From: Mycobacterium colombiense
GTDB lineage: Bacteria > Actinomycetota > Actinomycetes > Mycobacteriales > Mycobacteriaceae
Direction of reading: 5' to 3'
Assembly: GCF_003284975.1 (NCBI RefSeq)
Contig: NZ_QMEU01000001.1
Coordinates: forward strand, 62,001-126,000
DNA: 64,000 nucleotides
Shown here: piece after piece, positions 28,193 through 36,178 of the stretch
How positions within the stretch are numbered: position 1 is the stretch's first letter
Layout: every line of letters starts with the position of its first letter
Notes under the pieces: generated by a model
What the model was told of the DNA's origin: nothing
The model's database searches: none
What the model saw: the letters and a program-made list of their open reading frames with translations, nothing else
Program-made: the position numbers and the translations under genes

Positions 28193-28516
28193 ATGACCGA
28201 CATGGCGACCGAGGGGGTCGGGGTACGCCCCGAGCTCATCAGCTTGGATTCGGTGGCCCGGCATCGCGTCCTGGAGCAAGTCAGCGCCAAGGGCGGACAC
28301 TGTGAAGCGTGCGGCGCAACCGATTTCGCGGTGGGCGACGCCCTGTACCTGGGTTACCTGTTTCTGAATGAGGACGCCGACGCCTACCTGGTCGCCCTGA
28401 CCTGTCGCAATCCGGACTGCGCGAAGCCGCGGACCGCGATCAGATTGTCCGACAAGGACTTTCTCACCTACGTGCCAGGCGCCACGGACGCCTCCAAGCA
28501 TGACCCCGACCGCTAG
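28193..28516 (+). CDS. Small protein with CxxC zinc-ribbon-like motifs
   Basis: I do not recognise this 107-residue protein. It has two cysteine pairs, GHCEACGATDF and LTCRNPDCAKPR, spaced like a zinc ribbon or rubredoxin-like metal site. It starts one base after the molybdo-cytochrome stop, so it belongs to that operon and may be a metal-binding accessory or electron carrier. Its 3' end overlaps a minus-strand gene by 53 bases. Confidence that it is real comes from the tight operon spacing and the paired cysteines. Confidence 0.75.
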   Translation: MTDMATEGVGVRPELISLDSVARHRVLEQVSAKGGHCEACGATDFAVGDALYLGYLFLNEDADAYLVALTCRNPDCAKPRTAIRLSDKDFLTYVPGATDASKHDPDR

Positions 28517-28832
28517 CCTGGCCCCCGCTGGATCCGGGAAGCTTCGGCCGGGTCAGGTCGAATCGCTCTATCAGAGGCGATAACTCGCGTAGCTGATCGC
28601 ACAGCGAATCGAACCGCCGCTGATCGTCCTCGCCGAGTTGGCCCAGCGAACTGTAGTGCGCCACGCGCGGCAGCCGTCCCGCCAGCGCGGTGCCCCACCG
28701 GATGTTGAGGTCGTATACCTCTTCGTCATCGACGTCGTCGCGCTGTCCGAGTTGCCTGAGCGCGTCGATCTGCTCGGTGAGGACCGCGACGTCGTCGTCG
28801 ATATCGACCGGCGTTGATTCGGGGGATGCCAC
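28464..28832 (-). CDS. Hypothetical helical protein
   Basis: This 122-residue protein is acidic in its first half (DIDDDVAVLTEQIDALRQLGQRDDVDDEEVYDLNI) and has predicted helices that could form a coiled coil. No family is recognised. The GTG at 28832 was chosen because GGAGGG lies seven bases upstream; an ATG five codons earlier (28847) is also possible, and a much longer frame to 29090 looks like an artefact. It converges on and overlaps the zinc-ribbon-like gene. The 247 bases on its other side hold nothing I can identify. It could be spurious. Confidence 0.5.
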   Translation of the reverse strand: MASPESTPVDIDDDVAVLTEQIDALRQLGQRDDVDDEEVYDLNIRWGTALAGRLPRVAHYSSLGQLGEDDQRRFDSLCDQLRELSPLIERFDLTRPKLPGSSGGQASGRGHAWRRPWRLARR

Positions 28833-29079
28833 CCTGCTGCCCTCCATCGTTTCCGGGCGCCGACGCGTACGAAGAACCGCAGAACCAGCGCCACGTTGGC
28901 GTATACCCCGTTCCTGCGGTGAAATGCGCTTTATCTGCAAGTCGCAGAATGCGCGATGAAGGGCCGGCGCTTGCTTGGTGCGGCGACCACCGGTTTGCCT
29001 GGGGCCGCCGAGGGTACTTGCCGAGCATTTCCTTCCGACATGGGCGTCCCCTGCGGCGCCGCCGTACGGTTCGGTGGGG

Positions 29080-29601
29080 ATGAGGGACATGAGTGATTTA
29101 GTGAATCAGTTTTTCAATGGATGGCAGCCGGCCGCCTACGCGGCGCTCAAGGCGCTCGCGCTATTCGCAACCGCCGTAACGGCTTTCCGTCTCGTGTTGC
29201 GGCGAACCATCGCCGAGTTCACGCCGTTCGACTGGGTGACGGCGGTCGCCGTCGGCGCCATCGTCGGCCGGACCGCGACGGCCGCCGACACCTCGTGGTG
29301 CACCGGAACCGCGGCCCTGCTCACCCTGATCGCCGGCCACGATCTGGTCGCGCGGCTGCGCTTTGTCCCGTGGATGCGCCGGCTGGTCGACCCTCCGGTG
29401 CGGGTGCTGATCAGGGACGGCAAGGTCGACGAGGCAAACCTGAAGCGCTGCAGGCTGACTCGTGGCGACCTGGACGCGATATTGCGCCAGCACGGGCAGC
29501 GAGCGCCCGGTGACGTGCGCCTCGCGGTGTTCGAGACGAAGGGTGTGGTCTCGGTGTTCGGCGAGGCGGGGCCGCCGGACGGCGGGCAGCGATCAGGCTG
29601 A
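29080..29601 (+). CDS. DUF421 (YetF-type) membrane-associated protein
   Basis: The 173-residue protein has two to three N-terminal hydrophobic helices followed by the DUF421 soluble domain. Typical parts are FTPFDWVTAVAVGAIVGRTA, VRVLIRDGKVDEANLKRCRLTRGDLDAILRQHG and RLAVFETKGVVSVF. Family members are bacterial membrane proteins of unknown function; some affect spore or envelope properties. Two ATGs, at 29080 and 29089, are possible starts. It stands alone and overlaps the end of the convergent amidohydrolase by nine bases. Confidence 0.85.
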   Translation: MRDMSDLVNQFFNGWQPAAYAALKALALFATAVTAFRLVLRRTIAEFTPFDWVTAVAVGAIVGRTATAADTSWCTGTAALLTLIAGHDLVARLRFVPWMRRLVDPPVRVLIRDGKVDEANLKRCRLTRGDLDAILRQHGQRAPGDVRLAVFETKGVVSVFGEAGPPDGGQRSG

Positions 29602-30798
29602 GACCGGCTTCTTGGCGGGCGCCGAGACCTTCATCAGCTTCATCAGGTTGCCACCCATGATCTTTGCTTTGTCCTCGTCGCTGAACTCGGCGAGTTCGTC
29701 GACGAAGGTGATCGGGTCTTTGAGGCCCTCGGGGTGCGGCCAGTCGGATCCGAAGACCACCCGGTCGGTGCCGACCATGTTGACGATCTCGCTGAACCGG
29801 TCCTCCCAGAACGGGCTGACGTAGACGCAGCGCTTGAACGTCTCGATCGGGTCCTCGGCGAAGGCCTGCGGCATCTTCTTGTAGACGCCCTTGAGGCCCT
29901 TGAACAGGGTGGGCACCCAGTCGGCGCCGTTCTCGATGGACAGGATCCGCAGGTCGGGGTTGCGGGTCAGCGCACCGTGACAGATCAGGGCGCCGAAAGC
30001 GTCCTCGATGGGCCGGTGACCCATGGCCAGGCTGCGGAACGCGGTCGGCTTGAAGGGCAGGAATTCGTCGCCGGGCTCCCAGATGTTGAGCAGCTCCGAG
30101 TAACCGCTGTCCGAGGCGTGCATGGAGACGGGGATTTCGGCGCGCACGCAGGCCTGCCAGAACGGGTCGAACTCTTCGAGGCCGAACGACCGGCTGCCGC
30201 GGTAGCCGGGCACCGGCGCCGGGCGGACCAGCACCGTGCGCGCGCCGCGCTCCAGGCACCACTGAAGTTCCTCGAGTGCGCGGTCGACGATCGGCAACGT
30301 GATCACCGGGGTGGCGAAGATGCGGTCGGAGTAGTTGAACGACCACTGCTCGTACATCCACTCGTTGAGCGCGTGGATGACGTCATGGGTCATCTCCGGG
30401 TCGTCCTTCATGCGCTCTTCGACCAGGCTGGCCAGGGTCGGGAACATCAGCGCGAAGTCGATGCCGAGCTCGTCCATGACCTCCAGGCGCGCACCCGGTT
30501 CCCGGAATGCGGGAATGGCTTTCATTGGCTCGCCGAGGATTTCGCGGTAGCTCTTGCCCTGTGAGCCGTTGCGGAAGTAGTCCTCCTGGGCGCCCGGGCG
30601 AGCCACCACTTCGAACGTCGGGTTCGGAATGTATTCGCTGATGTGCCCGCGCACCACGATCTTGGTGCGGCCGCGGACCTGCACGTAGTCGATGACGTGC
30701 TTGCGCTTATCCGGCAGGAACTTGGTCAGCGCTTCCTGCGGCTCGTACATGTGGTTGTCCGCGTCGAAGACGGGGAAGGGCAGTTCCCGGGACGGCAT
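29593..30798 (-). CDS. Amidohydrolase-2 family metal-dependent hydrolase
   Basis: This 401-residue protein is an amidohydrolase-2 (ACMSD-like) TIM barrel. Metal-site motifs are DADNH near residue 12, SMHASDSG in mid-sequence and VFGSDWPHPEG near the C-terminus. Family members hydrolyse or decarboxylate ring-cleavage and similar acids, using zinc or another divalent metal. The perfect dyad GTGGTAACGACGTTACCAC lies 34 bases upstream, between this gene and the TetR-hotdog gene, which suggests it is that regulator's target. It converges on the DUF421 gene. The natural substrate is not known. Confidence 0.92.
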   Translation of the reverse strand: MPSRELPFPVFDADNHMYEPQEALTKFLPDKRKHVIDYVQVRGRTKIVVRGHISEYIPNPTFEVVARPGAQEDYFRNGSQGKSYREILGEPMKAIPAFREPGARLEVMDELGIDFALMFPTLASLVEERMKDDPEMTHDVIHALNEWMYEQWSFNYSDRIFATPVITLPIVDRALEELQWCLERGARTVLVRPAPVPGYRGSRSFGLEEFDPFWQACVRAEIPVSMHASDSGYSELLNIWEPGDEFLPFKPTAFRSLAMGHRPIEDAFGALICHGALTRNPDLRILSIENGADWVPTLFKGLKGVYKKMPQAFAEDPIETFKRCVYVSPFWEDRFSEIVNMVGTDRVVFGSDWPHPEGLKDPITFVDELAEFSDEDKAKIMGGNLMKLMKVSAPAKKPVSA

Positions 30799-30832
30799 GG
30801 CGATCTCCTAGCAGAAGTCTCAATTCTCACCT

Positions 30833-30851
30833 GTGGTAACGACGTTACCAC
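30833..30851. promoter_or_regulatory. Perfect palindromic operator
   Basis: GTGGTAACGACGTTACCAC is a perfect dyad, with 8-bp arms GTGGTAAC and GTTACCAC around GAC. It lies between the TetR-hotdog stop (30877) and the amidohydrolase start (30798). The half-site GTTACC recurs in the imperfect dyad upstream of the TetR-hotdog gene (31956-31977), so both are probable sites for that regulator. Confidence 0.75.
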
Positions 30852-30876
30852 TTGTGCGCAATAGGGGTATAGCGGT

Positions 30877-31908
30877 TCAGCCGTCGGCCCGCAGCCCGCC
30901 CGTCGGGGTGACGCCGTCGATGACGGCGAAATTCACGGTGGCCGTGGCGCGCAGTTCGTCGTCGCCGTCGCCGTAGATGTCGACCTGCATCACCATCGCG
31001 CGTCGTCCGGACCGCAGCATCGTAGGCACCGCGAAGGCCGCCCCCTGCCGGACCGGCCGCAGGTAGCGGATGAACAGATCCGCGGTGGTCATCGTGGTGC
31101 CCGGCTGTAGGTAGTCCAGCCCGAATTGTCCGCCCGCTACGTCCACGAGCGTGGCGATCAGGCCGCCCTGCAGCGCGCCGGAGGTGTTGACGACCGCGGG
31201 GCTGACCGGCATGGTCATGGCGAATTGGCCGTTGCGGGTGGTGGGGCGCATGCCGATCTGGCCGAACAGCTCGGCCAGCGACGGGGCGGTCGATTCTTCG
31301 TCGGTGTCGCGGATGCCCAGGGCGCGGGAGCAGAAGTCGTACAGCTGGCCGGCGTCGACCGGTGTTCCGTTCAATTCCGAACCGAGCCAATGCAATCGCT
31401 GCGCTCCCATCATCGTCTGCATGACGATGGCGGCCGCCGCGCCGACGTCCAATCCGGGGTTGAAGACCCCCTCGGTGATGCCCTGCCCGACGATGTCGCG
31501 AATCAAGCCGTGCAGGGGAGAGAGCACCCGGGCGTATTCGCGGGGCCGGGTCTCGGCCAGGTGCTGGTTGTAGAGCGTCAACGCGCGGTTGAGGCTGTGC
31601 TGGGTGCTCGATTCCGGCTGCTGGCTGAGTCGGTCGATCAACAGCTTCAGCGCCGAGGTGCTGTCCAGTCCCGTCGTCTCCGCGCGCCACGTCTTGACCG
31701 ATTGGGCGATGGTTCGGTCGAACAACGCCAGCAGCAGCTCGTCCTTGCTGCTGAAGTGTTGGTAGAAGGCGCGCAACGACGTCTTGGACCGTGTGACGAC
31801 CTCCTGAACGGTGAAGTCGGTGCGTCCCGTTTCGCCCAGTATCGCCACGGCCGTCTTGATGAAGCGGTCGCCGCGCGTGATCTCGACGTCGTCACCAGGG
31901 TCGGCCAT
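30877..31908 (-). CDS. TetR regulator fused to a PaaI-like hotdog thioesterase domain
   Basis: This 343-residue protein is a single open frame with two units. Residues about 12-60 form a TetR DNA-binding domain (FTVQEVVTRSKTSLRAFYQHF) and about 65-200 the TetR ligand-binding helices. After an acidic linker (about 201-212), residues about 222-335 form a hotdog domain with the active-site helix NTSGALQGGLIATLVDVAGG at 242-261. Such a protein could sense and also hydrolyse an acyl-CoA. The ATG at 31908 was chosen because GGGGA lies about ten bases upstream. Starts at 31929 and a TTG at 31974 inside the upstream dyad are less likely. It probably controls the amidohydrolase and itself. Confidence 0.9.
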   Translation of the reverse strand: MADPGDDVEITRGDRFIKTAVAILGETGRTDFTVQEVVTRSKTSLRAFYQHFSSKDELLLALFDRTIAQSVKTWRAETTGLDSTSALKLLIDRLSQQPESSTQHSLNRALTLYNQHLAETRPREYARVLSPLHGLIRDIVGQGITEGVFNPGLDVGAAAAIVMQTMMGAQRLHWLGSELNGTPVDAGQLYDFCSRALGIRDTDEESTAPSLAELFGQIGMRPTTRNGQFAMTMPVSPAVVNTSGALQGGLIATLVDVAGGQFGLDYLQPGTTMTTADLFIRYLRPVRQGAAFAVPTMLRSGRRAMVMQVDIYGDGDDELRATATVNFAVIDGVTPTGGLRADG

Positions 31909-31955
31909 GAGCGAGTGGTCCCCTTCCATTGCGCGCTGGTCGCGCCATGAGAATG

Positions 31956-31977
31956 AGGTTACCGCGCCTGGCAACCT
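31956..31977. promoter_or_regulatory. Imperfect dyad upstream of the TetR-hotdog gene
   Basis: Arms AGGTTACC (31956-31963) and GGCAACCT (31970-31977) pair at seven of eight positions around a six-base spacer. It lies 48 bases before the chosen start of the TetR-hotdog gene and shares GTTACC with the palindrome at 30833-30851. Autoregulation is likely. The rest of the 309-base gap to the plus-strand gene at 32218 holds a second dyad, GTCGAG-6-CTCGAC (32134-32151), and nothing else I recognise. Confidence 0.6.
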
Positions 31978-32217
31978 AATCCGCTGCGCGAAGTCGATGG
32001 CGGGTCTCGCAGCGAATTCTCAGGTCTCCGGCACCGTAGGTGCGAATAGCCGGCCGCCGGTGCGGGTACGCGCCCAGTGAACGGTTGTACTCGTCGCAAT
32101 GCGGCCTCAACGGGGGCGGTAAAAGCGACGGGGGTCGAGGTTCGACTCGACAAGTTGACCGCTTCTTTGAAAATCGACCAGCGCAGCGCGGTTGGTCGAG
32201 GAGGGAAGGGTTCGGAG

Positions 32218-33189
32218 ATGCCAGAGGTCCAACTTCACCACGAGGGACATCCGAAGTATCGACGGATGGTTCGATTCGACTGGTCGGATACCCCGCTGCA
32301 TTGGGTGCCCGGCGACCCGTTTTCGACGCACATGATCAACGTTTTGCATCTTTTGCTGCCCGAGGGTGAGCGGCACTTCATCAAGGCGGTCCTCGAAGCG
32401 TCGTCGCTGGTCGATGATCCGGAGCTGGAGGCGGCGATCAAACCGTTCATTCAGCAGGAGTCCTGGCATGCATGGGCGCACCAGGTGGTGTTGGACCATC
32501 TGGCCGAGCAGGGCATCGATACCAAGCCGTACACCGACCGGCTCGGCAGGCTGTTGTCGCTGACGTTGGGTGATCCGCCCAGGTGGTTTCCGCCCGCGAT
32601 GAAGCGGTGGTGGCTGTATCGACGGCTGGCCGATGTGGCGGCGCTCGAGCATTACACCGCAATGTTGGGCCAGTGGGTGCTGACGAACCGAGGCCTGGAC
32701 TATGCGAAGGCCGACCCGATGATGCTCGACCTGCTGCGCTGGCATGGCGCCGAGGAGGTCGAGCACCGCTCGCTGGTGTACGACGTGTTCCAGCACGTCA
32801 GCGGCAACTACTGGATCAGGGCGTTCTCGATGTTCTTTACCACGCCGCTGTTCATCGCCTGGTGGGTCGCGGGTGCGCGCTACCTGATGGCCCAAGACCC
32901 CACGATCGACCAGAAGTGGCGTTGGCGCGATTGGCTGTGGGCCGCCCGCGAGTACCGGTTGCCAGGCCCGTGGAAGCTCATGGTGACAACGCCCGTCCGG
33001 TACCTGCGGCCCAGTCATCATCCCAACGATGAGGCGTCCACGCAGATGGCGGTCGACTACCTGAACTACTCGCCGGTGGCGAAAGCGGCTAAGGAGCGCG
33101 CGCGCTCGCAAGCGAAGTCGGGTGGTCCTGACAGTTCTCGAGGCACCGAAAGTTCCACCGGTGCGGCAAGAAAGGCCGAGGTCCGATGA
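32218..33189 (+). CDS. PF10118-type metal-dependent hydrolase-like protein
   Basis: The 323-residue protein matches the family annotated as predicted metal-dependent hydrolase, a helical fold related to ferritin-like di-iron proteins. Conserved carboxylate/histidine patterns appear as QESWHAWAHQ, ALEHYTAMLGQ and WHGAEEVEHRSLVYD. These are the ExxH and EExxH pairs expected of a di-metal site. A hydrophobic stretch (FSMFFTTPLFIAWWVAG) may touch the membrane. The ATG at 32218 follows GGAAGGG and is preferred to a longer frame. It overlaps the ferredoxin start by four bases, and the ferredoxin plus reductase that follow would fit a di-iron oxygenase or desaturase-like reaction. Confidence 0.85.
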   Translation: MPEVQLHHEGHPKYRRMVRFDWSDTPLHWVPGDPFSTHMINVLHLLLPEGERHFIKAVLEASSLVDDPELEAAIKPFIQQESWHAWAHQVVLDHLAEQGIDTKPYTDRLGRLLSLTLGDPPRWFPPAMKRWWLYRRLADVAALEHYTAMLGQWVLTNRGLDYAKADPMMLDLLRWHGAEEVEHRSLVYDVFQHVSGNYWIRAFSMFFTTPLFIAWWVAGARYLMAQDPTIDQKWRWRDWLWAAREYRLPGPWKLMVTTPVRYLRPSHHPNDEASTQMAVDYLNYSPVAKAAKERARSQAKSGGPDSSRGTESSTGAARKAEVR

Positions 33190-33374
33190 AGGTTGTGGTG
33201 GATCTGGACACCTGCGACGGAAATGGCGTGTGCATGAGCATCTGCCATGAGGTGTTCGACGTGCGAGAGGACGGACTTCACGTGCTGCAGGAGCAACCGC
33301 CGGAGTCGTTGCGGGACAAGCTGATTGGCGCCGAGGTGTCGTGTCCCACTCGGGCGATCACGGTGCAGGACTGA
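33186..33374 (+). CDS. Small 3Fe-4S-type ferredoxin
   Basis: This 62-residue ferredoxin has the actinobacterial pattern CDGNGVC at the N-terminus and a final CP (SCPTRAI). This gives three cluster cysteines, with Asn in the variable position between the first two. An extra cysteine follows in CMSICHEVF. Such ferredoxins pass electrons to P450 enzymes. It sits between the PF10118-type gene and the ferredoxin reductase, with overlap or a three-base gap, so the three form a redox unit. It could serve the several P450 and Rieske oxygenases in the window. Confidence 0.92.
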   Translation: MKVVVDLDTCDGNGVCMSICHEVFDVREDGLHVLQEQPPESLRDKLIGAEVSCPTRAITVQD

Positions 33375-33377
33375 CCC

Positions 33378-34592
33378 ATGCCCACAGATCAGCTCAGGCA
33401 GGTTGTCGTCGTCGGTGCGGGCGTGGCCGGGACGCGGGCGGCGGAGACCCTGCGACAAGAAGGGTATGACGGTGACTTGACCATAGTGGGCGCCGAACGC
33501 CAGGCCCCGTACCACCGGCCGCCGCTCTCGAAGAAGTTGCTCACCGGCGAGGTGCACCGGGCCGGCGTCGACCTCGCGCCCCAGTTCGAGCTCGATGCCC
33601 GCGTGCTGCGCGGGGCGTCGGCGCTCAAGCTGGACATGGCCGCGCGTACCGTTCACGTTCGCGACGAAGACCACGACCTCGCTGTGCAATTCGACGGACT
33701 GGTCATCGCCAGCGGCGCGGTGCCGCGCGAGTGGCCGGGCGGTCCGGTGCCCGACGGGGTGCTGACGTTGCGCACGGTGGAGGACTGCCTGGGGATCAGG
33801 GAAAGACTCGGCGCGCGCCCGCGGGTGGCGGTGGTGGGCGGCGGCTTCATCGGCGCGGAGGTGGCCGCAAGTTGCCGATCCCTGGGCCTGGACGTGGTCC
33901 TCATCGAGAAGGCCGAAAACCCACTGCTCGCCGCGTTGGGCAAGGAGTTGGCGCCCTACTGGGCCCAATTGCACCGTGACCATGGCGTGGACCTGCGGGT
34001 CGGCTCGGGTGTCGACGCATTCGTCGGCAACGGGCGCGTCGAGGCGGTTCGGCTCAGCGACGGTTCGCAGGTGCCGGCCGATCTCGTCGTCATCGGCCTT
34101 GGCGTGGTTCCTGCGACCGATTGGCTGGACGGCACGGGACTGCGGGTCGACGACGGTGTGGTCTGCGATGGCACGGGCGCGGTCGAAGGCGACGCCGCGG
34201 ACGTCCCGGTCGTCGCGGCCGGCGACGTCGCGCGCTGGTGGCATCCGCGCTACGAGCGCCATCTGCGCACGGAGCACTGGGAGGACGCCGGACGTCAGGG
34301 TGCGGCCGCCGCCCGGACCCTGCTGGCCGGCCGCGACCGCGCGGACACCTACGAGGAGCTGCCCTACTTCTGGTCCGATCAATACGACGTCAAGGTCCAG
34401 ATGCTGGGTGTGCCAACAGGATACGATGCGCTGGAAGTCGTCGAAGGTGATCCCGATTCGTGGGAATTCGTTGCCGCGTACGGCCGTAACGGCCACACCA
34501 TCGCGGTGCTGGGAACGATCCCGGGTCGCGTGCACGCCTACCGCGGAGCCATCGAAAAGCGCGCCGAATTCCCGCCGTTGCCGCCGGACTAG
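33378..34592 (+). CDS. FAD-dependent ferredoxin reductase
   Basis: The 404-residue flavoprotein has the FAD motif GAGVAG at 13-18, the PYHRPPLSKKLL segment, a second Rossmann motif GGGFIGAEVAA for NAD(P)H and the late VPVVAAGDVA FAD motif. This is the putidaredoxin-reductase/rhodocoxin-reductase type. It would pass electrons from NAD(P)H to the ferredoxin encoded just upstream. It overlaps the convergent acyl-CoA synthetase gene by four bases. It is the only recognisable ferredoxin reductase in the window, so it may feed all local oxygenases. Confidence 0.93.
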   Translation: MPTDQLRQVVVVGAGVAGTRAAETLRQEGYDGDLTIVGAERQAPYHRPPLSKKLLTGEVHRAGVDLAPQFELDARVLRGASALKLDMAARTVHVRDEDHDLAVQFDGLVIASGAVPREWPGGPVPDGVLTLRTVEDCLGIRERLGARPRVAVVGGGFIGAEVAASCRSLGLDVVLIEKAENPLLAALGKELAPYWAQLHRDHGVDLRVGSGVDAFVGNGRVEAVRLSDGSQVPADLVVIGLGVVPATDWLDGTGLRVDDGVVCDGTGAVEGDAADVPVVAAGDVARWWHPRYERHLRTEHWEDAGRQGAAAARTLLAGRDRADTYEELPYFWSDQYDVKVQMLGVPTGYDALEVVEGDPDSWEFVAAYGRNGHTIAVLGTIPGRVHAYRGAIEKRAEFPPLPPD

Positions 34593-36094
34593 CCGCCCCG
34601 GGCCGCGATCATCGCCGAGCGGTTGACCTTGGTCGCCGCGGTCCGGGGAATCGCATCGACGAACTCGACGGTCTTGGGCGCCTTATAGGGGGCGAGGCGG
34701 TTCTTCGCGTACTCGATCACTTGCTGTTCGGTCAGTAGCGCGGCCCCGTCGGAGTCGGCGCGCTGTACCACCGCGTGCACTCGGCGCCCCCATTGCGGGT
34801 CGGCCAGGCCGATCACGACGACGTCGGCGATGCCGGGATGGCCGGCAAGCGCCGACTCGACTTCGGCCGGAAAGACGTTGGCGCCGCCGCTGACGATCAT
34901 GTCGACTCGGCGGTCGACGATGTAGAGGTAGCCGTCCTCGTCGACGTGGCCGATGTCGCCGGCGGAGCGGAACCCGTCCTCGGTCGACGGCAGCGGCGGC
35001 GCTCCGCCCAGATAGCGGTATCCCGCGCTCATCGGCGCGCGCAGGTACACCTCACCGTCTTCGCCGGGACCCAGCGGTCGCTTGTCGGCGTCCAGAATCC
35101 GGATCTCCGTGTCCCGGAATCCGCGGCCCACACTGCCCGGGTGGGCTAGCCATTCGTCGCCGCGCAGCGCGGTGAGCCCGAGGTTTTCGGTCATGCCGTA
35201 GGCCGTCACGATCTGCTCGGGACTGAGCAGATCGAACCAGGTGTGCAACAGCGACGGCGGCATCACCGCTGCGCCCTGCAGGATGAACACGATGCTGGAC
35301 AGGTCTCGCTGCCGCACGTCGGGTTGGGCCGCGATGCGCGCCAGCATGGTGGGTGTGGCGGTGAAGTTGGTGATCCGGAACCGTTCGATGACATCGAGAA
35401 CCAGTGCCGCATCGAACTTCTCGAGTATCACCAGATGGTCGCCACCGAGCATCATCAGGAAGGTGGCGAAGCCGTTGGTGTGATACATCGGCGCGGGCAC
35501 CATGATGGTCTGCGGCTGGGCCACCGGTGTCCAGTTCGACAGGAACGGTTCGCTCTGCTGCGGGATCCACAGCGAGGGCGCCAGGTTGAGGATCACCTTC
35601 GGCACGCCGGTGGACCCGCTGCTGCAGATCCCGTTGGCGGTGGGGGAGACGGCGACCGGCAAGGCGTCATCGGATTCGCCGGCTGCGCTTGCGTCGAGCT
35701 CCCAGCGGCTCCGTTCGTCGACGACCACGACAGGGTTGATGACGTCGCGCACCCGGTCGCGTTCCCACTCGGGAAGATCCCAGTGCATGGGGACGGGCAC
35801 CGCGCCGATCTTCCAGCACCCCAGCGTCGCCAGCACCAGATGCTGGGAGTTCGGAATAGCCAGTGCTACAAGTGAACCCGTTTGCGCGCCGCGGCCGGCC
35901 AGCGCGCGGCCCCACTGGTTGGCGCGGGCATCGAGTTCACCGAAGGTCAGCGAGGCCGCGCTGCCGTCGAGCGCGACGATCGTCACGGCCGGATCGTCGC
36001 GCCGTTCTTCGGCCAGCTGCCGCAGTTTTACCCCGAACGGGATGCCCTCGTCGAACGGATTGGGCATCACCGCGGCCGCGGGGGTTTGGTTCAT
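34589..36094 (-). CDS. Acyl-CoA synthetase (FadD type)
   Basis: This 501-residue adenylate-forming enzyme has the P-loop SSGSTGVPK at 158-166, VTAYGMTENLGLT in the adenylate-binding region, the hinge motif VDRRVDMIVSGGANVFP and a C-terminal lysine in TAATKVNRSAM. It would make an acyl-CoA from a pathway acid. The ATG at 36094 was chosen because GGAGAG lies about nine bases upstream; the longer frame to 36136 passes through an intergenic repeat. It is followed in the minus direction by nothing coupled, and the four acyl-CoA dehydrogenases lie upstream of it. It probably shares their transcript. Confidence 0.92.
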   Translation of the reverse strand: MNQTPAAAVMPNPFDEGIPFGVKLRQLAEERRDDPAVTIVALDGSAASLTFGELDARANQWGRALAGRGAQTGSLVALAIPNSQHLVLATLGCWKIGAVPVPMHWDLPEWERDRVRDVINPVVVVDERSRWELDASAAGESDDALPVAVSPTANGICSSGSTGVPKVILNLAPSLWIPQQSEPFLSNWTPVAQPQTIMVPAPMYHTNGFATFLMMLGGDHLVILEKFDAALVLDVIERFRITNFTATPTMLARIAAQPDVRQRDLSSIVFILQGAAVMPPSLLHTWFDLLSPEQIVTAYGMTENLGLTALRGDEWLAHPGSVGRGFRDTEIRILDADKRPLGPGEDGEVYLRAPMSAGYRYLGGAPPLPSTEDGFRSAGDIGHVDEDGYLYIVDRRVDMIVSGGANVFPAEVESALAGHPGIADVVVIGLADPQWGRRVHAVVQRADSDGAALLTEQQVIEYAKNRLAPYKAPKTVEFVDAIPRTAATKVNRSAMIAARGG

Positions 36095-36100
36095 TTGCGC

Positions 36101-36178
36101 CGCTCTCCCCCGCAAGCGGGCGGGGGTACCTCCCACTTGTGGGGGCGTGCCCCCGCTGCATCGTCACCGGCGCGGATC
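36101..36178. repeat. Intergenic GC-rich hairpin repeat
   Basis: The gap between the synthetase and the first dehydrogenase holds stacked hairpins: CCCCCGC (36107) with GCGGGGG (36120), and GGGGGC-GT-GCCCCC (36141-36154). A tail TGCATCGTCACCGGCGCGG (36157-36175) matches 17 of 19 bases of a sequence at 39390-39408. Similar elements recur between genes in mycobacteria. It may terminate or stabilise transcripts. Confidence 0.7.

Noticed and set aside
28833..29090. N-terminal extension of the hypothetical helical protein to 29090
   Set aside because: The extra residues are basic and low in complexity and no ribosome site precedes that start; GTG 28832 has GGAGGG at good spacing.
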